The notes under the pieces were generated by a model. It did no database searches and was not told the origin of the DNA. It saw only the letters and a list, made by a program, of their open reading frames with translations. DNA of 64,000 nt from Oscillibacter sp. 1-3 (lineage in GTDB: Bacteria; Bacillota; Clostridia; Oscillospirales; Oscillospiraceae): the NCBI RefSeq assembly GCF_000403435.2, contig NZ_KE159710.1:62001-126000 (forward strand). Direction: 5' to 3'. Below, piece after piece: positions 53,442 to 61,557 of the stretch. Every line of letters begins with the position of its first letter. The stretch's first letter is position 1. The translations under genes and the position numbers were made by a program.

Positions 53442-53601
53442 GGCCTTGTTTGAAAAAAGGCGGAATGCCCAACGGCGAGAGATTTTTTCGCCAATCAAGG
53501 CAAATTTTTGCAGGCGGGCTGACGCCCGGCAAGAAAATTTAACGCAGAGTGCCGGATAAAGATCCACCATTTGGGCGTTTTGACTTTTTTCAAACAGGGC
53601 C
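53442..53601. mobile_element. 160-bp MITE-like element, copy 2
   Basis: Terminal inverted repeats GGCCTTGTTTGAAAAAAG and (reverse complement of the right end) GGCCCTGTTTGAAAAAAG differ at one of 18 positions. TA flanks both ends (53440-53441, 53602-53603), as for TA-duplicating transposons. It is about 95% identical to the copy at 20822-20981. It lies about 150 bp downstream of tRNA-Arg. Confidence 0.85.
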
Positions 53602-53603
53602 TA

Positions 53604-53991
53604 ATACGGATTAGGGGAAATTTTGGCGAGAAGAGATCAAAGTGGAGATTGATTTTTGGCGGCTCCTGGACGCCATACATCGGAAAATATCCATCCGTTA
53701 CGAAACTCTGATATTCTTCAAACAGGGCTGATTCAAAATTTAATAGGCAAATCCTCTGGAGGTTCTTGCAGAATTTGAAAAAAGCACAAAGCGCCGGAAA
53801 TGCTCCAGCAATCCGCGGCACTGGACTTGCTGGGCAAGCCGTGGTATAATCATTTTTAGAATTCGGGGAGGAGGGATTTGCGGGTATAGATTTAATTGAA
53901 CAAAATAAAAATTTTGTTCAATTAAGGGGAGCTGAAACCGTAGCAGAGGCCTCCGAGACGCGTTTTTGCCCATAGATCCGCAAAACAGTAA
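53604..53991. other. Non-coding low-GC region before the Xer gene
   Basis: No gene is supported. TTCTTCAAACAGGGCTGA (53714-53731) resembles one end of the 160-bp element, so an old partial unit may be present. A TATAAT (53845-53850) with a poor -35 (TGGACT) could promote the Xer gene. A perfect palindrome lies at 53892-53925. Confidence 0.45.
53892..53925. promoter_or_regulatory. Perfect 15-bp AT-rich inverted repeat
   Basis: TTAATTGAACAAAAT / ATTTTGTTCAATTAA around AAAA, followed by AAGGGG. It sits between the promoter-like TATAAT and the Xer gene; an operator or an mRNA hairpin are both possible. Confidence 0.5.
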
Positions 53992-53993
53992 AC

Positions 53994-55010
53994 ATGGCCG
54001 ATTATCTCACAGAAGCTCCGCAGATTCTGCGGGACTTTCTCTCATATCACGAGAATGTCAAAGCTCATTCCAAACGCACAGTCGATGAATACTTTTTGGA
54101 CCTTCGAAATTTCTTTCGATATATCAAGCAAATTCGTGATCCGGCTCTGGCCGGCAAATCGCTGGATGAGATCGACATTATGGACGTCGACATCAGCTTA
54201 ATCGCCAGCGTGTCGCTGACGGATATTTACGGCTATATGACCTATCTCAGCCGTGAGCGTGCCCAGCACCCCAACAGCCGTCACTCCGACTATGGCCTCA
54301 ACGCCTCATCCCGCGCCAGAAAAATCGCCACCATCCGCTCCTTTTACAATTACCTGACCAACAAGGCCCACCTACTTCGTGAAAATCCTGTCAAAGATAT
54401 GGATTCTCCCAAATTGCGAAAATCCCTGCCAAAATACCTGACTTTAGATGAAAGCCTGAATCTCTTGTCCTCCGTAGACGGCAAAAATCAGGAACGGGAC
54501 TACTGTATTCTGACGCTGTTTCTCAACTGCGGCCTGCGGATCTCCGAGCTGGTGGGACTGAATCTCAACGACATCCAGGGCGATGCCCTGCGGGTCCTTG
54601 GCAAAGGCGGCAAAATCCGTATTATCTATCTGAACGACGCCTGCCAGGATGCCCTCTCCCGGTATCTGGCGGTACGGCGGAATATCACCGGCCGCCATGC
54701 GGGAGCCCTGTTTCTTTCGTCTCAGAATGAGCGGATCAGCCGTTCCACCGTCCATGCCATGGTCAAAAAGAGGCTGACGGCGGCGGGGCTGGACAGCACC
54801 CAGTACTCCTCCCACAAGCTGCGACATACCGCCGCTACTTTGATGCTGCAAAACGGTGTAGATGTCCGCGCGGTACAGGAGGTCCTAGGACACGACCACT
54901 TGAACACCACCCAAATCTATACCCATATTGACAATGAATCCCTGCGAGTTGCTGCAAAGGCAAATCCCTTGTCACGTGTTAAAAAATCAGGAAAAACTGA
55001 CAATCAATAG
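53994..55010 (+). CDS. Tyrosine recombinase, XerC-like
   Basis: 338 aa. N-terminal core-binding domain with an unusually long insert (residues ~60-100), then the catalytic domain: R in CGLRISELVGL (~180), K in LGKGGKIRIIYL, H-x-x-R in SHKLRHTAA, H in VLGHDHLNTTQIYTH and the Tyr nucleophile in that block. The length and N-terminus fit the XerC-type partner found in many Clostridia rather than a phage integrase. No strong ribosome site precedes ATG 53994. It could partner the XerD at 32055. Confidence 0.88.
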   Translation: MADYLTEAPQILRDFLSYHENVKAHSKRTVDEYFLDLRNFFRYIKQIRDPALAGKSLDEIDIMDVDISLIASVSLTDIYGYMTYLSRERAQHPNSRHSDYGLNASSRARKIATIRSFYNYLTNKAHLLRENPVKDMDSPKLRKSLPKYLTLDESLNLLSSVDGKNQERDYCILTLFLNCGLRISELVGLNLNDIQGDALRVLGKGGKIRIIYLNDACQDALSRYLAVRRNITGRHAGALFLSSQNERISRSTVHAMVKKRLTAAGLDSTQYSSHKLRHTAATLMLQNGVDVRAVQEVLGHDHLNTTQIYTHIDNESLRVAAKANPLSRVKKSGKTDNQ

Positions 55011-55011
55011 A

Positions 55012-55039
55012 AAAACGCCGCCTCATAGGGCGGCGTTTT
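55012..55039. terminator. Bidirectional terminator
   Basis: AAAACGCCGCC / GGCGGCGTTTT with a 6-nt loop between convergent genes ending at 55010 and 55055. Confidence 0.85.
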
Positions 55040-55054
55040 CCTATTCCCTGCCGC

Positions 55055-56698
55055 TCAGCTCACCAGCAGATTCATCCAGTTAAAGCTGGCCCTGGTCGGC
55101 ACAATTCCAAGGCGCCAGATGGAGACATCCGTGATTCCCAGAAGCTTTGCGGCATTCAATTTTACCTGGACGCTGGTACTGTCATCATACCAGGTAAAAT
55201 ACCGCTCACCGCTCTCGGTCGTATAGATGGCGTAGCTGGTCTGATAGCTGTCCGACCAGCCGCGAATGGTGTCCGGCTGTTCCAGCCGTCTGTACAACGT
55301 CTCATTGGAGGGATACAGAGGCTTGCCGGAGACCAGCCGTTCGTTTTCGTCAATCTGCCAGGCGATATTTTTGCAGCTAAAGCCCAGCGCGATTTTTCCG
55401 GGGTCCTGAACCGCGGCGGCAATGGCCTCCAGCGACATAAATACCTGATCGATAGGTGCTGGGGCGATGTTTTTGTAGTACTCCGTCCCCTCGAAGCCGG
55501 AGAGATCCCGGGCGTCGTAGTCGTAGGCCATCAGAATGACCTGGTCTGCCAGAGCGGCAATGGAACGGTAGTCATATCCGTCGTAATAGGGCCCAGATAA
55601 CAGCACCGGGGAGACACAGACATACAGCGTCTTTCCCAGACCGTGGACCTCCCTGCTCAAATCTGTCAAAAAGGCGGTGAAATCGCTCCGGGAGGCGGCC
55701 CGCAGGCCCTCAAAGTCCACTGTGACGCCGCTGTATGGATTCCGGCCCAGCTGACGGTAGGAGACGGTCAGCTCGTTGACGATCTCCTTCACGGCTTGGG
55801 CACGTCCCTCCCGGCTGGCCAGCAGCTCACGGGGAGCGGTACCGTCCATATAGACATTGAGGTGCATCCGCTTTCTGCCGTCTGCCAGAAAGGCGGCCAC
55901 CTCCTGGTATCCGGTGGGGATGTAGTATTCATTGCCGCCGGCGCTGGTGGTGGTCAGCCGGGCTTGTCCACCGTCCCAGGTCATCCGGCTCCAGCCCACA
56001 CTGACGGCGTCCAGATAATCCGTCAGATATAGCTGGCTGTAGGAGGCGCTGGCGTAAAACCCGTGGACCCAGCCGTTTTTCTGGTGGAGCTTCTCATAAA
56101 TGCGTACCATCATGGCCGCGGCATGGGCCCGGGTAGCGGTGCTGTCCGGTGAAAATGTATCTGCAGAGGTGCCGTTGGTCATGCCGATGGTGTAGGCCAC
56201 GGCGATGTATCCCCGGCGGTTGACAACATCGCCGAAGGGCAGGGAGATTCCCCTTTCAGCCAGCGCAGCCGCGCTCTTTAATCCCAGTGCCCGCACCAGC
56301 ATCTCAGACATCTCTGCCCGGGTGATCCGTTCGCTGGGCCGAAATGGGGCATTGGCGTCCACCACATCGTTTTTTACGGCATAGTTAATGGCGCTCTGGT
56401 AGGTGTCAGAGAGCTTTGCCGGCAGCTCCATGGCGGAGGTGATGAAATTTTCTGCCGGGGAGGCCGCCCAATTCATCATCCGGCCCAGTACGGTTACAAA
56501 CTGGGCCCTGGTCATGGAGTCCCCATAGCCGAATCTGGCGGCGCTGTATCCCTCCATCAGGCCGTATTGGACGGCTCTTTGAACCTCACCCGATAAAGCG
56601 CTCCCGGCGGGAATGTCCATATAGACGGCTCCTGCCGCCGGAACAGCCAAAATTGCTGTCAATACCGCCGCCAGAAGCCATGAAATCACACGTTTCAT
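55055..56698 (-). CDS. SLH-domain protein with glycoside hydrolase 18 domain
   Basis: 547 aa. Signal peptide (residues 1-22), three S-layer homology repeats (~25-75, 80-150, 165-215, each with an ITRAEMSEMLVRAL-like core), and a GH18 barrel (~220-547). The catalytic DxE region is VTVDFEGL (DxxDxDxE pattern shortened to DFE), and DQVILMAYDYDARD is the conserved late strand. Related GH18 proteins (YaaH/SleL, YdhD) act on spore cortex, but SLH modules suggest vegetative cell-wall attachment. AGAGGAG selects ATG 56698; the frame is open to 56842. Confidence 0.88.
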   Translation of the reverse strand: MKRVISWLLAAVLTAILAVPAAGAVYMDIPAGSALSGEVQRAVQYGLMEGYSAARFGYGDSMTRAQFVTVLGRMMNWAASPAENFITSAMELPAKLSDTYQSAINYAVKNDVVDANAPFRPSERITRAEMSEMLVRALGLKSAAALAERGISLPFGDVVNRRGYIAVAYTIGMTNGTSADTFSPDSTATRAHAAAMMVRIYEKLHQKNGWVHGFYASASYSQLYLTDYLDAVSVGWSRMTWDGGQARLTTTSAGGNEYYIPTGYQEVAAFLADGRKRMHLNVYMDGTAPRELLASREGRAQAVKEIVNELTVSYRQLGRNPYSGVTVDFEGLRAASRSDFTAFLTDLSREVHGLGKTLYVCVSPVLLSGPYYDGYDYRSIAALADQVILMAYDYDARDLSGFEGTEYYKNIAPAPIDQVFMSLEAIAAAVQDPGKIALGFSCKNIAWQIDENERLVSGKPLYPSNETLYRRLEQPDTIRGWSDSYQTSYAIYTTESGERYFTWYDDSTSVQVKLNAAKLLGITDVSIWRLGIVPTRASFNWMNLLVS

Positions 56699-56828
56699 GG
56701 AGCTCCTCTCTCTTTCTCTCAATTCCTGAACATTTATGACTCCTATTTCTTTCCGGCAAGAGGAAAACGAACCTGAAAACCATCTTTTCCAACTGCCTGG
56801 CAAGGGCGGGAAAATAGCCGAAATGAAA

Positions 56829-56855
56829 TATAATAGCCGCATTGCGGCTATTATA
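56829..56855. terminator. AT-capped hairpin between amidase and SLH-GH18 genes
   Basis: TATAATAGCCGC / GCGGCTATTATA with a 3-nt loop; on the minus strand it is followed by TTTCATTTC. A weak terminator for the amidase gene is the simplest reading. Confidence 0.5.
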
Positions 56856-56906
56856 GCATAAATGGCGCTGAAATGGTAAGGTTTTTTAAGATTTTACAAA
56901 TATTTT

Positions 56907-57410
56907 TTACGGCCAAATAATCCCAGTAATGTGTAAAAAACGGATGTCCCGATATTCGTAGGTGACCAGAGGGCGGTTGTCGGCATCATAGCTGTGGGCG
57001 GCAATGAGGATATTTTTCGGATCAGGACGCTCCCCCACGGATACTACGATGGGCGAATGCTGAAAGTCCTCCCCCTTGAAGGACAACTGGATCAGATCCC
57101 CGGGACGCAGATCCTCTATGGCGCAGGGCTCCCCTATCGGTCCGACGGAGGGTCCCCGGCGGGTCAGAAAATTGTAGAGATATGGGACGCCCGTCCAGGC
57201 CGGCGCCTTTTGGTTTGCGTCAATGTAGTACCACCCGATGTCCGGCGTAAAATTCATAACACCGCTTCCGGCGTAGATGCACTGAGAGGCGAAATTGGTG
57301 CAGTCTCCGCCCAGATTCTCGTAATCATAAAACCGGGGATTCCGCCCATAGGCCCACTTGTGGGCGTACATCACCGCGGCGGCGCGATTGTAGTTTTGGA
57401 TAAAACGCAT
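56907..57410 (-). CDS. Amidase-domain protein (Amidase_6 type)
   Basis: 167 aa, matching the putative amidase domain of Firmicutes. It has NRAAAVMYAHKWAYGRNPRFYDYENLGGDCTNFASQCI (split), with the Cys of GGDCTNFASQ (~42) as likely nucleophile, and a later HSPIVV His. There is no signal peptide. GAGGAGGGGAGA precedes ATG 57410; the frame continues upstream into fba antisense DNA. A CATAGGAT -10-like octamer on the minus strand (57440-57433) lies 22 nt upstream of the start, identical to that of spoIIM, but no -35 is clear. Confidence 0.88.
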   Translation of the reverse strand: MRFIQNYNRAAAVMYAHKWAYGRNPRFYDYENLGGDCTNFASQCIYAGSGVMNFTPDIGWYYIDANQKAPAWTGVPYLYNFLTRRGPSVGPIGEPCAIEDLRPGDLIQLSFKGEDFQHSPIVVSVGERPDPKNILIAAHSYDADNRPLVTYEYRDIRFLHITGIIWP

Positions 57411-57461
57411 GGTCTCCCCTCCTCTTCCCCTCATCCTATGCAGAGGAGACCGGTGAGGACA

Positions 57462-57491
57462 CAAAAGACCGGAGGCATAACGCCTCCGGTC
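57462..57491 (-). terminator. Terminator of fba
   Basis: GACCGGAGGC / GCCTCCGGTC stem; on the minus strand it is followed by TTTTGTG. Confidence 0.75.
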
Positions 57492-57507
57492 CCTGACAGC
57501 TTGTAAA

Positions 57508-58476
57508 TTACGCCTTGCCGTTGCAGCCCAGGACGTCCACCAGCTTGTGGCGAACCAGCTCCTTGATGTTGGCGCGGGCGGGCTTGAGATACTCGCGGGG
57601 ATCAAACTTATCGGGATGCTCGTTGAAGAACTGCCGGATGGTGCCGGTCATGGCCAGACGCAGGTCAGAGTCGATGTTGATCTTGCACACGGCGCTGCGG
57701 GCGGCCTTGCGGAGCTGCTCCTCGGGGATGCCGACGGCGTCGGGCATCTTGCCGCCGTTGGCGTTGACCATCTTCACATAGTCCTGGGGAACGGAGGAGG
57801 AGCCGTGGAGCACGATGGGGAACCCGGGCAGGCGCTTGACAACCTCGTCCAGAATGTCGAAGCGCAGCGGGGGCGGGACCAGCTCGCCTTTTTCATTGCG
57901 GGTGCACTGGGCGGCGGTGAACTTGTAGGCGCCGTGGCTGGTGCCGATGGCGATGGCCAGAGAGTCGCAGCCGGTCTTGGAGACGAACTCCTCCACCTCT
58001 TCGGGCCGGGTGTAGTGGGACTGCTCGGCGGAGACATTGACCTCGTCCTCCACGCCGGCCAGAGCGCCCAGCTCTGCCTCAACAACCACGCCGTGGTCGT
58101 GGGCGTATTCAACCACCTTCTTGGTGATCTCAATATTCTCGGCGAAGGGCTTGGAGCTGGCGTCGATCATGACGGAGGTAAAGCCGCCGTCAATGCAGGA
58201 CTTGCAGGTCTCAAAGCTGTCGCCGTGATCCAGGTGCAGCACGATGGGAATCTCCGGGCACTCGATAACCGCAGACTCCACCAGCTTCACAAGATAGGTG
58301 TGGTTGGCATAGGCGCGGGCGCCCTTGGAGACCTGGAGAATCACAGGGGCCTTCTCCTCGCGGCAGGCCTCGGTAATACCCTGCACAATCTCCATGTTGT
58401 TGACGTTGAAGGCGCCGATGGCGTAGCCCCCGTTGTAGGCCTTCTTGAACATTTCGGTAGAAGTGACCAGTGCCAT
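57508..58476 (-). CDS. fba: Class II fructose-bisphosphate aldolase
   Basis: 322 aa zinc-dependent aldolase. The zinc/catalytic blocks are VLHLDHGDSFETC (residues ~78-90), VEAELGALAGVED and AIGTSHGAYKF near 175-185. The phosphate-binding LHGSSSVP and NIDSDLRLA are near the C-terminus. GAGGAGA 8 nt upstream sets ATG 58476. It is divergent from the PPi-phosphofructokinase, so the two steps around fructose 1,6-bisphosphate sit back to back. Confidence 0.96.
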   Translation of the reverse strand: MALVTSTEMFKKAYNGGYAIGAFNVNNMEIVQGITEACREEKAPVILQVSKGARAYANHTYLVKLVESAVIECPEIPIVLHLDHGDSFETCKSCIDGGFTSVMIDASSKPFAENIEITKKVVEYAHDHGVVVEAELGALAGVEDEVNVSAEQSHYTRPEEVEEFVSKTGCDSLAIAIGTSHGAYKFTAAQCTRNEKGELVPPPLRFDILDEVVKRLPGFPIVLHGSSSVPQDYVKMVNANGGKMPDAVGIPEEQLRKAARSAVCKINIDSDLRLAMTGTIRQFFNEHPDKFDPREYLKPARANIKELVRHKLVDVLGCNGKA

Positions 58477-58598
58477 AACAATCATCTCCTCATTATTATT
58501 GCGTCCGCCCTTCCCCATTCTGTCTTCACAAGGCAGGCGGTTCCCCGCCAAATTGAAAAAAACAGTTTTTGAAAAGGCGAAAACGTTTTTCTCCCTAG

Positions 58599-58626
58599 AT
58601 AATATCACAAAAAAATTAAAATGCAA
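58599..58626 (-). promoter_or_regulatory. SigA-type promoter of fba
   Basis: On the minus strand, TTGCAT (58626-58621), 16 nt, TATTAT (58604-58599). Confidence 0.65.
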
Positions 58627-58721
58627 GTATTTACAATTCTTTTTTTCAATGATATGATAAATCACACCTTTGATTACCGCTTACGATCAGGGACAACACA
58701 AATTTTTAGGAGGTTTTTCCC

Positions 58722-59960
58722 ATGAGTGAATTGAAAGGCGCCTGTATCTTTGGTCAGTCCGGAGGTCCCACCTCTGTCATCAACGCCAGCGCCTACGGCG
58801 TAATCAGCACCGCCCTGAAAAATCCCAACATCACCCGGGTGCTGGGCGCGGAGCACGGCATCAAGGGCGTTCTGAACGACCGCCTGTTCGATATGGGCCA
58901 GGAGGACCCCGCCGAGCTGGAGCTGCTGAAGTACACCCCATCCTCCGCCCTGGGCTCCTGCCGCTACAAGATCGCGGACCCGGACGTGGACGACACCGAC
59001 TACAAGCGTATCCTGGATATTTTCAAAAAGTACGACGTCCGTTATTTCTTCTACAACGGCGGCAACGATTCCATGGACACCTGCAACAAGATCAGCAAGT
59101 ATATGCAAAAGGTTGGCTATGAGTGCCGGGTGATGGGCGTGCCCAAGACCATCGACAACGACCTCTTCGGCACCGACCACTGCCCCGGCTTCGCCTCCGC
59201 TGCCAAGTATATCGCCACAAGCTGCATGGAGGTCTATCAGGACGCCCGGGTCTATGACACCGGCATGATCTGCGTCATTGAAATCATGGGCCGCCATGCC
59301 GGCTGGCTGGCCGGCGCCGCCGCCTTGGCCAGCGCCTACGGCGCGGGTCCCGATCTGGTATATCTCCCCGAGGTGGATTTCGATATGGAGCAGTTCCTCA
59401 GCGATGTGGACCGCATCTATAAGGAGAAGGGCAACTGCATGGTGGCCGTCTCCGAGGGCATCCACTACGCCGACGGCTCCTTTGTCTCCGAGGCGAAGAC
59501 CTCTGCCACCGACGGCTTCGGCCACGCCCAGCTGGGCGGTCTGGCCGCCACCCTGGCCGAGGCCTGCAAGCAGAAGACCGGCGCCAAGGTCCGTGGCATC
59601 GAGCTGAGTCTGCTCCAGCGCTGCGGCGCCCATTTGGCCTCTGAGACCGACATCGAGGAGAGCTTCATGTCCGGCAAGGCTGCCGTGGAAAACGCCGTGG
59701 CCGGGATCACCGACAAGATGGTGGGCTTTGAGCGCAGCTATGAGGGCGGCCAGTACGTCTGCAAGACCAAGCTGCTGGGCCTCACCGACGTGGCCAACAC
59801 CGAGAAGAAGGTGCCCCTGGAGTGGATCAATGAGACCCATAACGGCGTGAAGAAGGAATTTATTGATTACGCCCTGCCCCTGATCCAAGGCGAGCCCAAG
59901 CTGCCCAAGCAGGACTCCCTTCCCCGGTTTGCCAAGCTCAAGAAGGTTCTGGTGAAATAA
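58722..59960 (+). CDS. pfp: Diphosphate--fructose-6-phosphate 1-phosphotransferase
   Basis: 412 aa phosphofructokinase. The active-site loop reads NGGNDSMDT (Asp where ATP enzymes have Gly: GGDGS), and GVPKTIDND carries the Lys typical of PPi-users. GQSGGPTSVINAS at the N-terminus binds the phosphoryl donor. PPi dependence is inferred from these residues. AGGAGG precedes ATG 58722. It makes the substrate for the divergent fba product. Confidence 0.93.
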   Translation: MSELKGACIFGQSGGPTSVINASAYGVISTALKNPNITRVLGAEHGIKGVLNDRLFDMGQEDPAELELLKYTPSSALGSCRYKIADPDVDDTDYKRILDIFKKYDVRYFFYNGGNDSMDTCNKISKYMQKVGYECRVMGVPKTIDNDLFGTDHCPGFASAAKYIATSCMEVYQDARVYDTGMICVIEIMGRHAGWLAGAAALASAYGAGPDLVYLPEVDFDMEQFLSDVDRIYKEKGNCMVAVSEGIHYADGSFVSEAKTSATDGFGHAQLGGLAATLAEACKQKTGAKVRGIELSLLQRCGAHLASETDIEESFMSGKAAVENAVAGITDKMVGFERSYEGGQYVCKTKLLGLTDVANTEKKVPLEWINETHNGVKKEFIDYALPLIQGEPKLPKQDSLPRFAKLKKVLVK

Positions 59961-59978
59961 TCACAAAACGATATATGA

Positions 59979-60014
59979 AAGGCGTCCTATTTTCAAAAAT
60001 GGGACGCCTTTTAT
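59979..60014 (+). terminator. Terminator of pfp
   Basis: AAAGGCGTCC / GGACGCCTTT with inner ATTTT/AAAAT pairing, then TTATAT. Confidence 0.8.
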
Positions 60015-60031
60015 ATATTGGTAACCAAATA

Positions 60032-60643
60032 TCAAACAGAAACCAGGAGGCTTTTTAGTTGTTCCTTTGTCAGCCAGGGACGCCTTCGATGAATCATACT
60101 GTGACAATTGGAACAAAGCAAAGAGATATCCTCTACCCGTGTCTGTTCACCGGGTTCCAACTCAGAAACTGGCTTTGTGTGGTGGCCTTCTATAAACTCC
60201 TGACCAATTTCACCATAATGCGCCTCAAAATCAAAACCGCAGACTTCGCATGCCAAATGTCCATGCTGTTCCAAATACCGCTTTTTTGCCAATAGGATTA
60301 CCTGATGATTTCTCTCACGGAGAAGATGATTCCGTAAAACGGCACGTCCCTCTGGAAAGCCGGAATCATCCTGGGTAATATCCATGGATTCTACTGTGGG
60401 CACAAAGCTTCGCAATCCCCATTTCCCGCCGCCAAGCCCGTGAGCAGAGTAAAATAAATCCTGATTTCCATCAAAATTTTGAGAGTCAGAAGATGCTCGT
60501 TCCAACTCATGACGTACAGTGGCCTTCCAACTGCTGGTAAGAGACTTTTGGCTGCTGCTTTCGACGTAACTATAGATCTCTTCTAAATGTGCCTCTCCTC
60601 CCAATTGATTCAACGCGTCTTGAAGAAGTTCTTTCCAAGTCAT
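60032..60643 (-). CDS. HNH endonuclease with N-terminal winged-helix domain
   Basis: 203 aa. Residues 1-75 (WKELLQDALNQLGGEAHLEEIYSYVES..., ending GGGKWGLR) form a winged-helix unit of the kind fused to restriction and DNA-repair enzymes. The C-terminal half is an HNH nuclease: CEVCGFDF, the HH pair in EGHHTKPVSEL, and LLCSNCHSMIHRR. Its GC content is lower than coaX. It starts 25 nt after coaX (ATG 60643, GGGGGA site). No methyltransferase is adjacent, so it may be a solitary modification-dependent nuclease (inference). Confidence 0.87.
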   Translation of the reverse strand: MTWKELLQDALNQLGGEAHLEEIYSYVESSSQKSLTSSWKATVRHELERASSDSQNFDGNQDLFYSAHGLGGGKWGLRSFVPTVESMDITQDDSGFPEGRAVLRNHLLRERNHQVILLAKKRYLEQHGHLACEVCGFDFEAHYGEIGQEFIEGHHTKPVSELEPGEQTRVEDISLLCSNCHSMIHRRRPWLTKEQLKSLLVSV

Positions 60644-60667
60644 AGTATCCCCCATCTCTATCTCTGT

Positions 60668-61438
60668 TTATCGATTCTTTTGGTAAATTGTCCAGAGCCC
60701 ATCCATCAGCAAAAACTTATCATACACAATGGGATTCCGGCAGTACCGCACGATAACCGGGGCATTTCCTCCAGTGGCCACCACGCTGACCTCCTGCCCC
60801 GGAAACTCCTCTCGGATGCGGTCGATGATGCCGTCCAGCATTCCCGCGGTACCGTAGACAATTCCGGAGCGCATGCAGTCCTCCGTGGTCTTTCCAATCA
60901 GCGACTTGGGATGCTGGAGGGAGATGTCCGGCAGTTGGGCGGCCCGGCGGCTCAGGGCCTCCAGGGATACGTTGACACCGGGGAGCAGCAGTCCTCCCTC
61001 ATAGTTCCGCCCCTGGGAGATGACGCCGATGGTGGTGGCGGTACCCATGTCGATGGTGATGATAGGCGGGGAAAACTTCTCCAGCGCCGCCACGGCGTCC
61101 GCCACAATGTCTGCTCCCACCTGGGTTTGGACCGTCAGCCGGATGTTCAGACCCGTCCTGACACCGGGGCCCACCACCATAGGCGGGCGGCCCAAGAGGC
61201 GCGCCAGGGCCTTTTCCATCATAAAGTTCAAAGGCGGTACCACACTGCACAAAATCGCACCGCTGACCTTGGTATAGTCAAAATGGTACAGAGTGAACAG
61301 ATTCATCAGATCCACACTGATCTGGTCGGCGGTCTTCCGGCTGTCCGTGTCCAGGGAGGCCAGGAACTGCAGATTTTTTCCCCGGTCAAACAGTCCCACC
61401 GAGGTGTTGGAATTGCCCACGTCAATGGCCAGCAGCAT
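60668..61438 (-). CDS. coaX: Type III pantothenate kinase
   Basis: 256 aa acetate-kinase-fold enzyme. The P-loop-like AIDVGNSNTSVGLF is at residues 4-17, GVRTGLNI near 91-98, and TIDMGTATT near 128-136. It phosphorylates pantothenate in CoA synthesis and is typically insensitive to CoA feedback. GAGG upstream supports ATG 61438. The HNH gene is appended downstream. Confidence 0.95.
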   Translation of the reverse strand: MLLAIDVGNSNTSVGLFDRGKNLQFLASLDTDSRKTADQISVDLMNLFTLYHFDYTKVSGAILCSVVPPLNFMMEKALARLLGRPPMVVGPGVRTGLNIRLTVQTQVGADIVADAVAALEKFSPPIITIDMGTATTIGVISQGRNYEGGLLLPGVNVSLEALSRRAAQLPDISLQHPKSLIGKTTEDCMRSGIVYGTAGMLDGIIDRIREEFPGQEVSVVATGGNAPVIVRYCRNPIVYDKFLLMDGLWTIYQKNR

Positions 61439-61557
61439 AGCGGCAGCCTCCTTAAAATCTCAATTTCTTTTTATTGGAATTATGATACCACGTTTTTCCG
61501 CCTCTTGCAAGACTTCCGGAAAACCGGTATACTGAAAGGAAAGAAAGGAGGCGCGCC

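Noticed and set aside
53194-53532. 112-aa minus-strand frame across tRNA-Arg and element copy 2
   Set aside because: It is antisense to the tRNA (the familiar RPSGFEPLAFRLGG artefact) and continues into the repeat element.
53994-55010. Phage integrase of a genomic island
   Set aside because: Length, N-terminal domain and catalytic motifs fit a XerC-type enzyme, and no phage genes or attachment repeats are seen.
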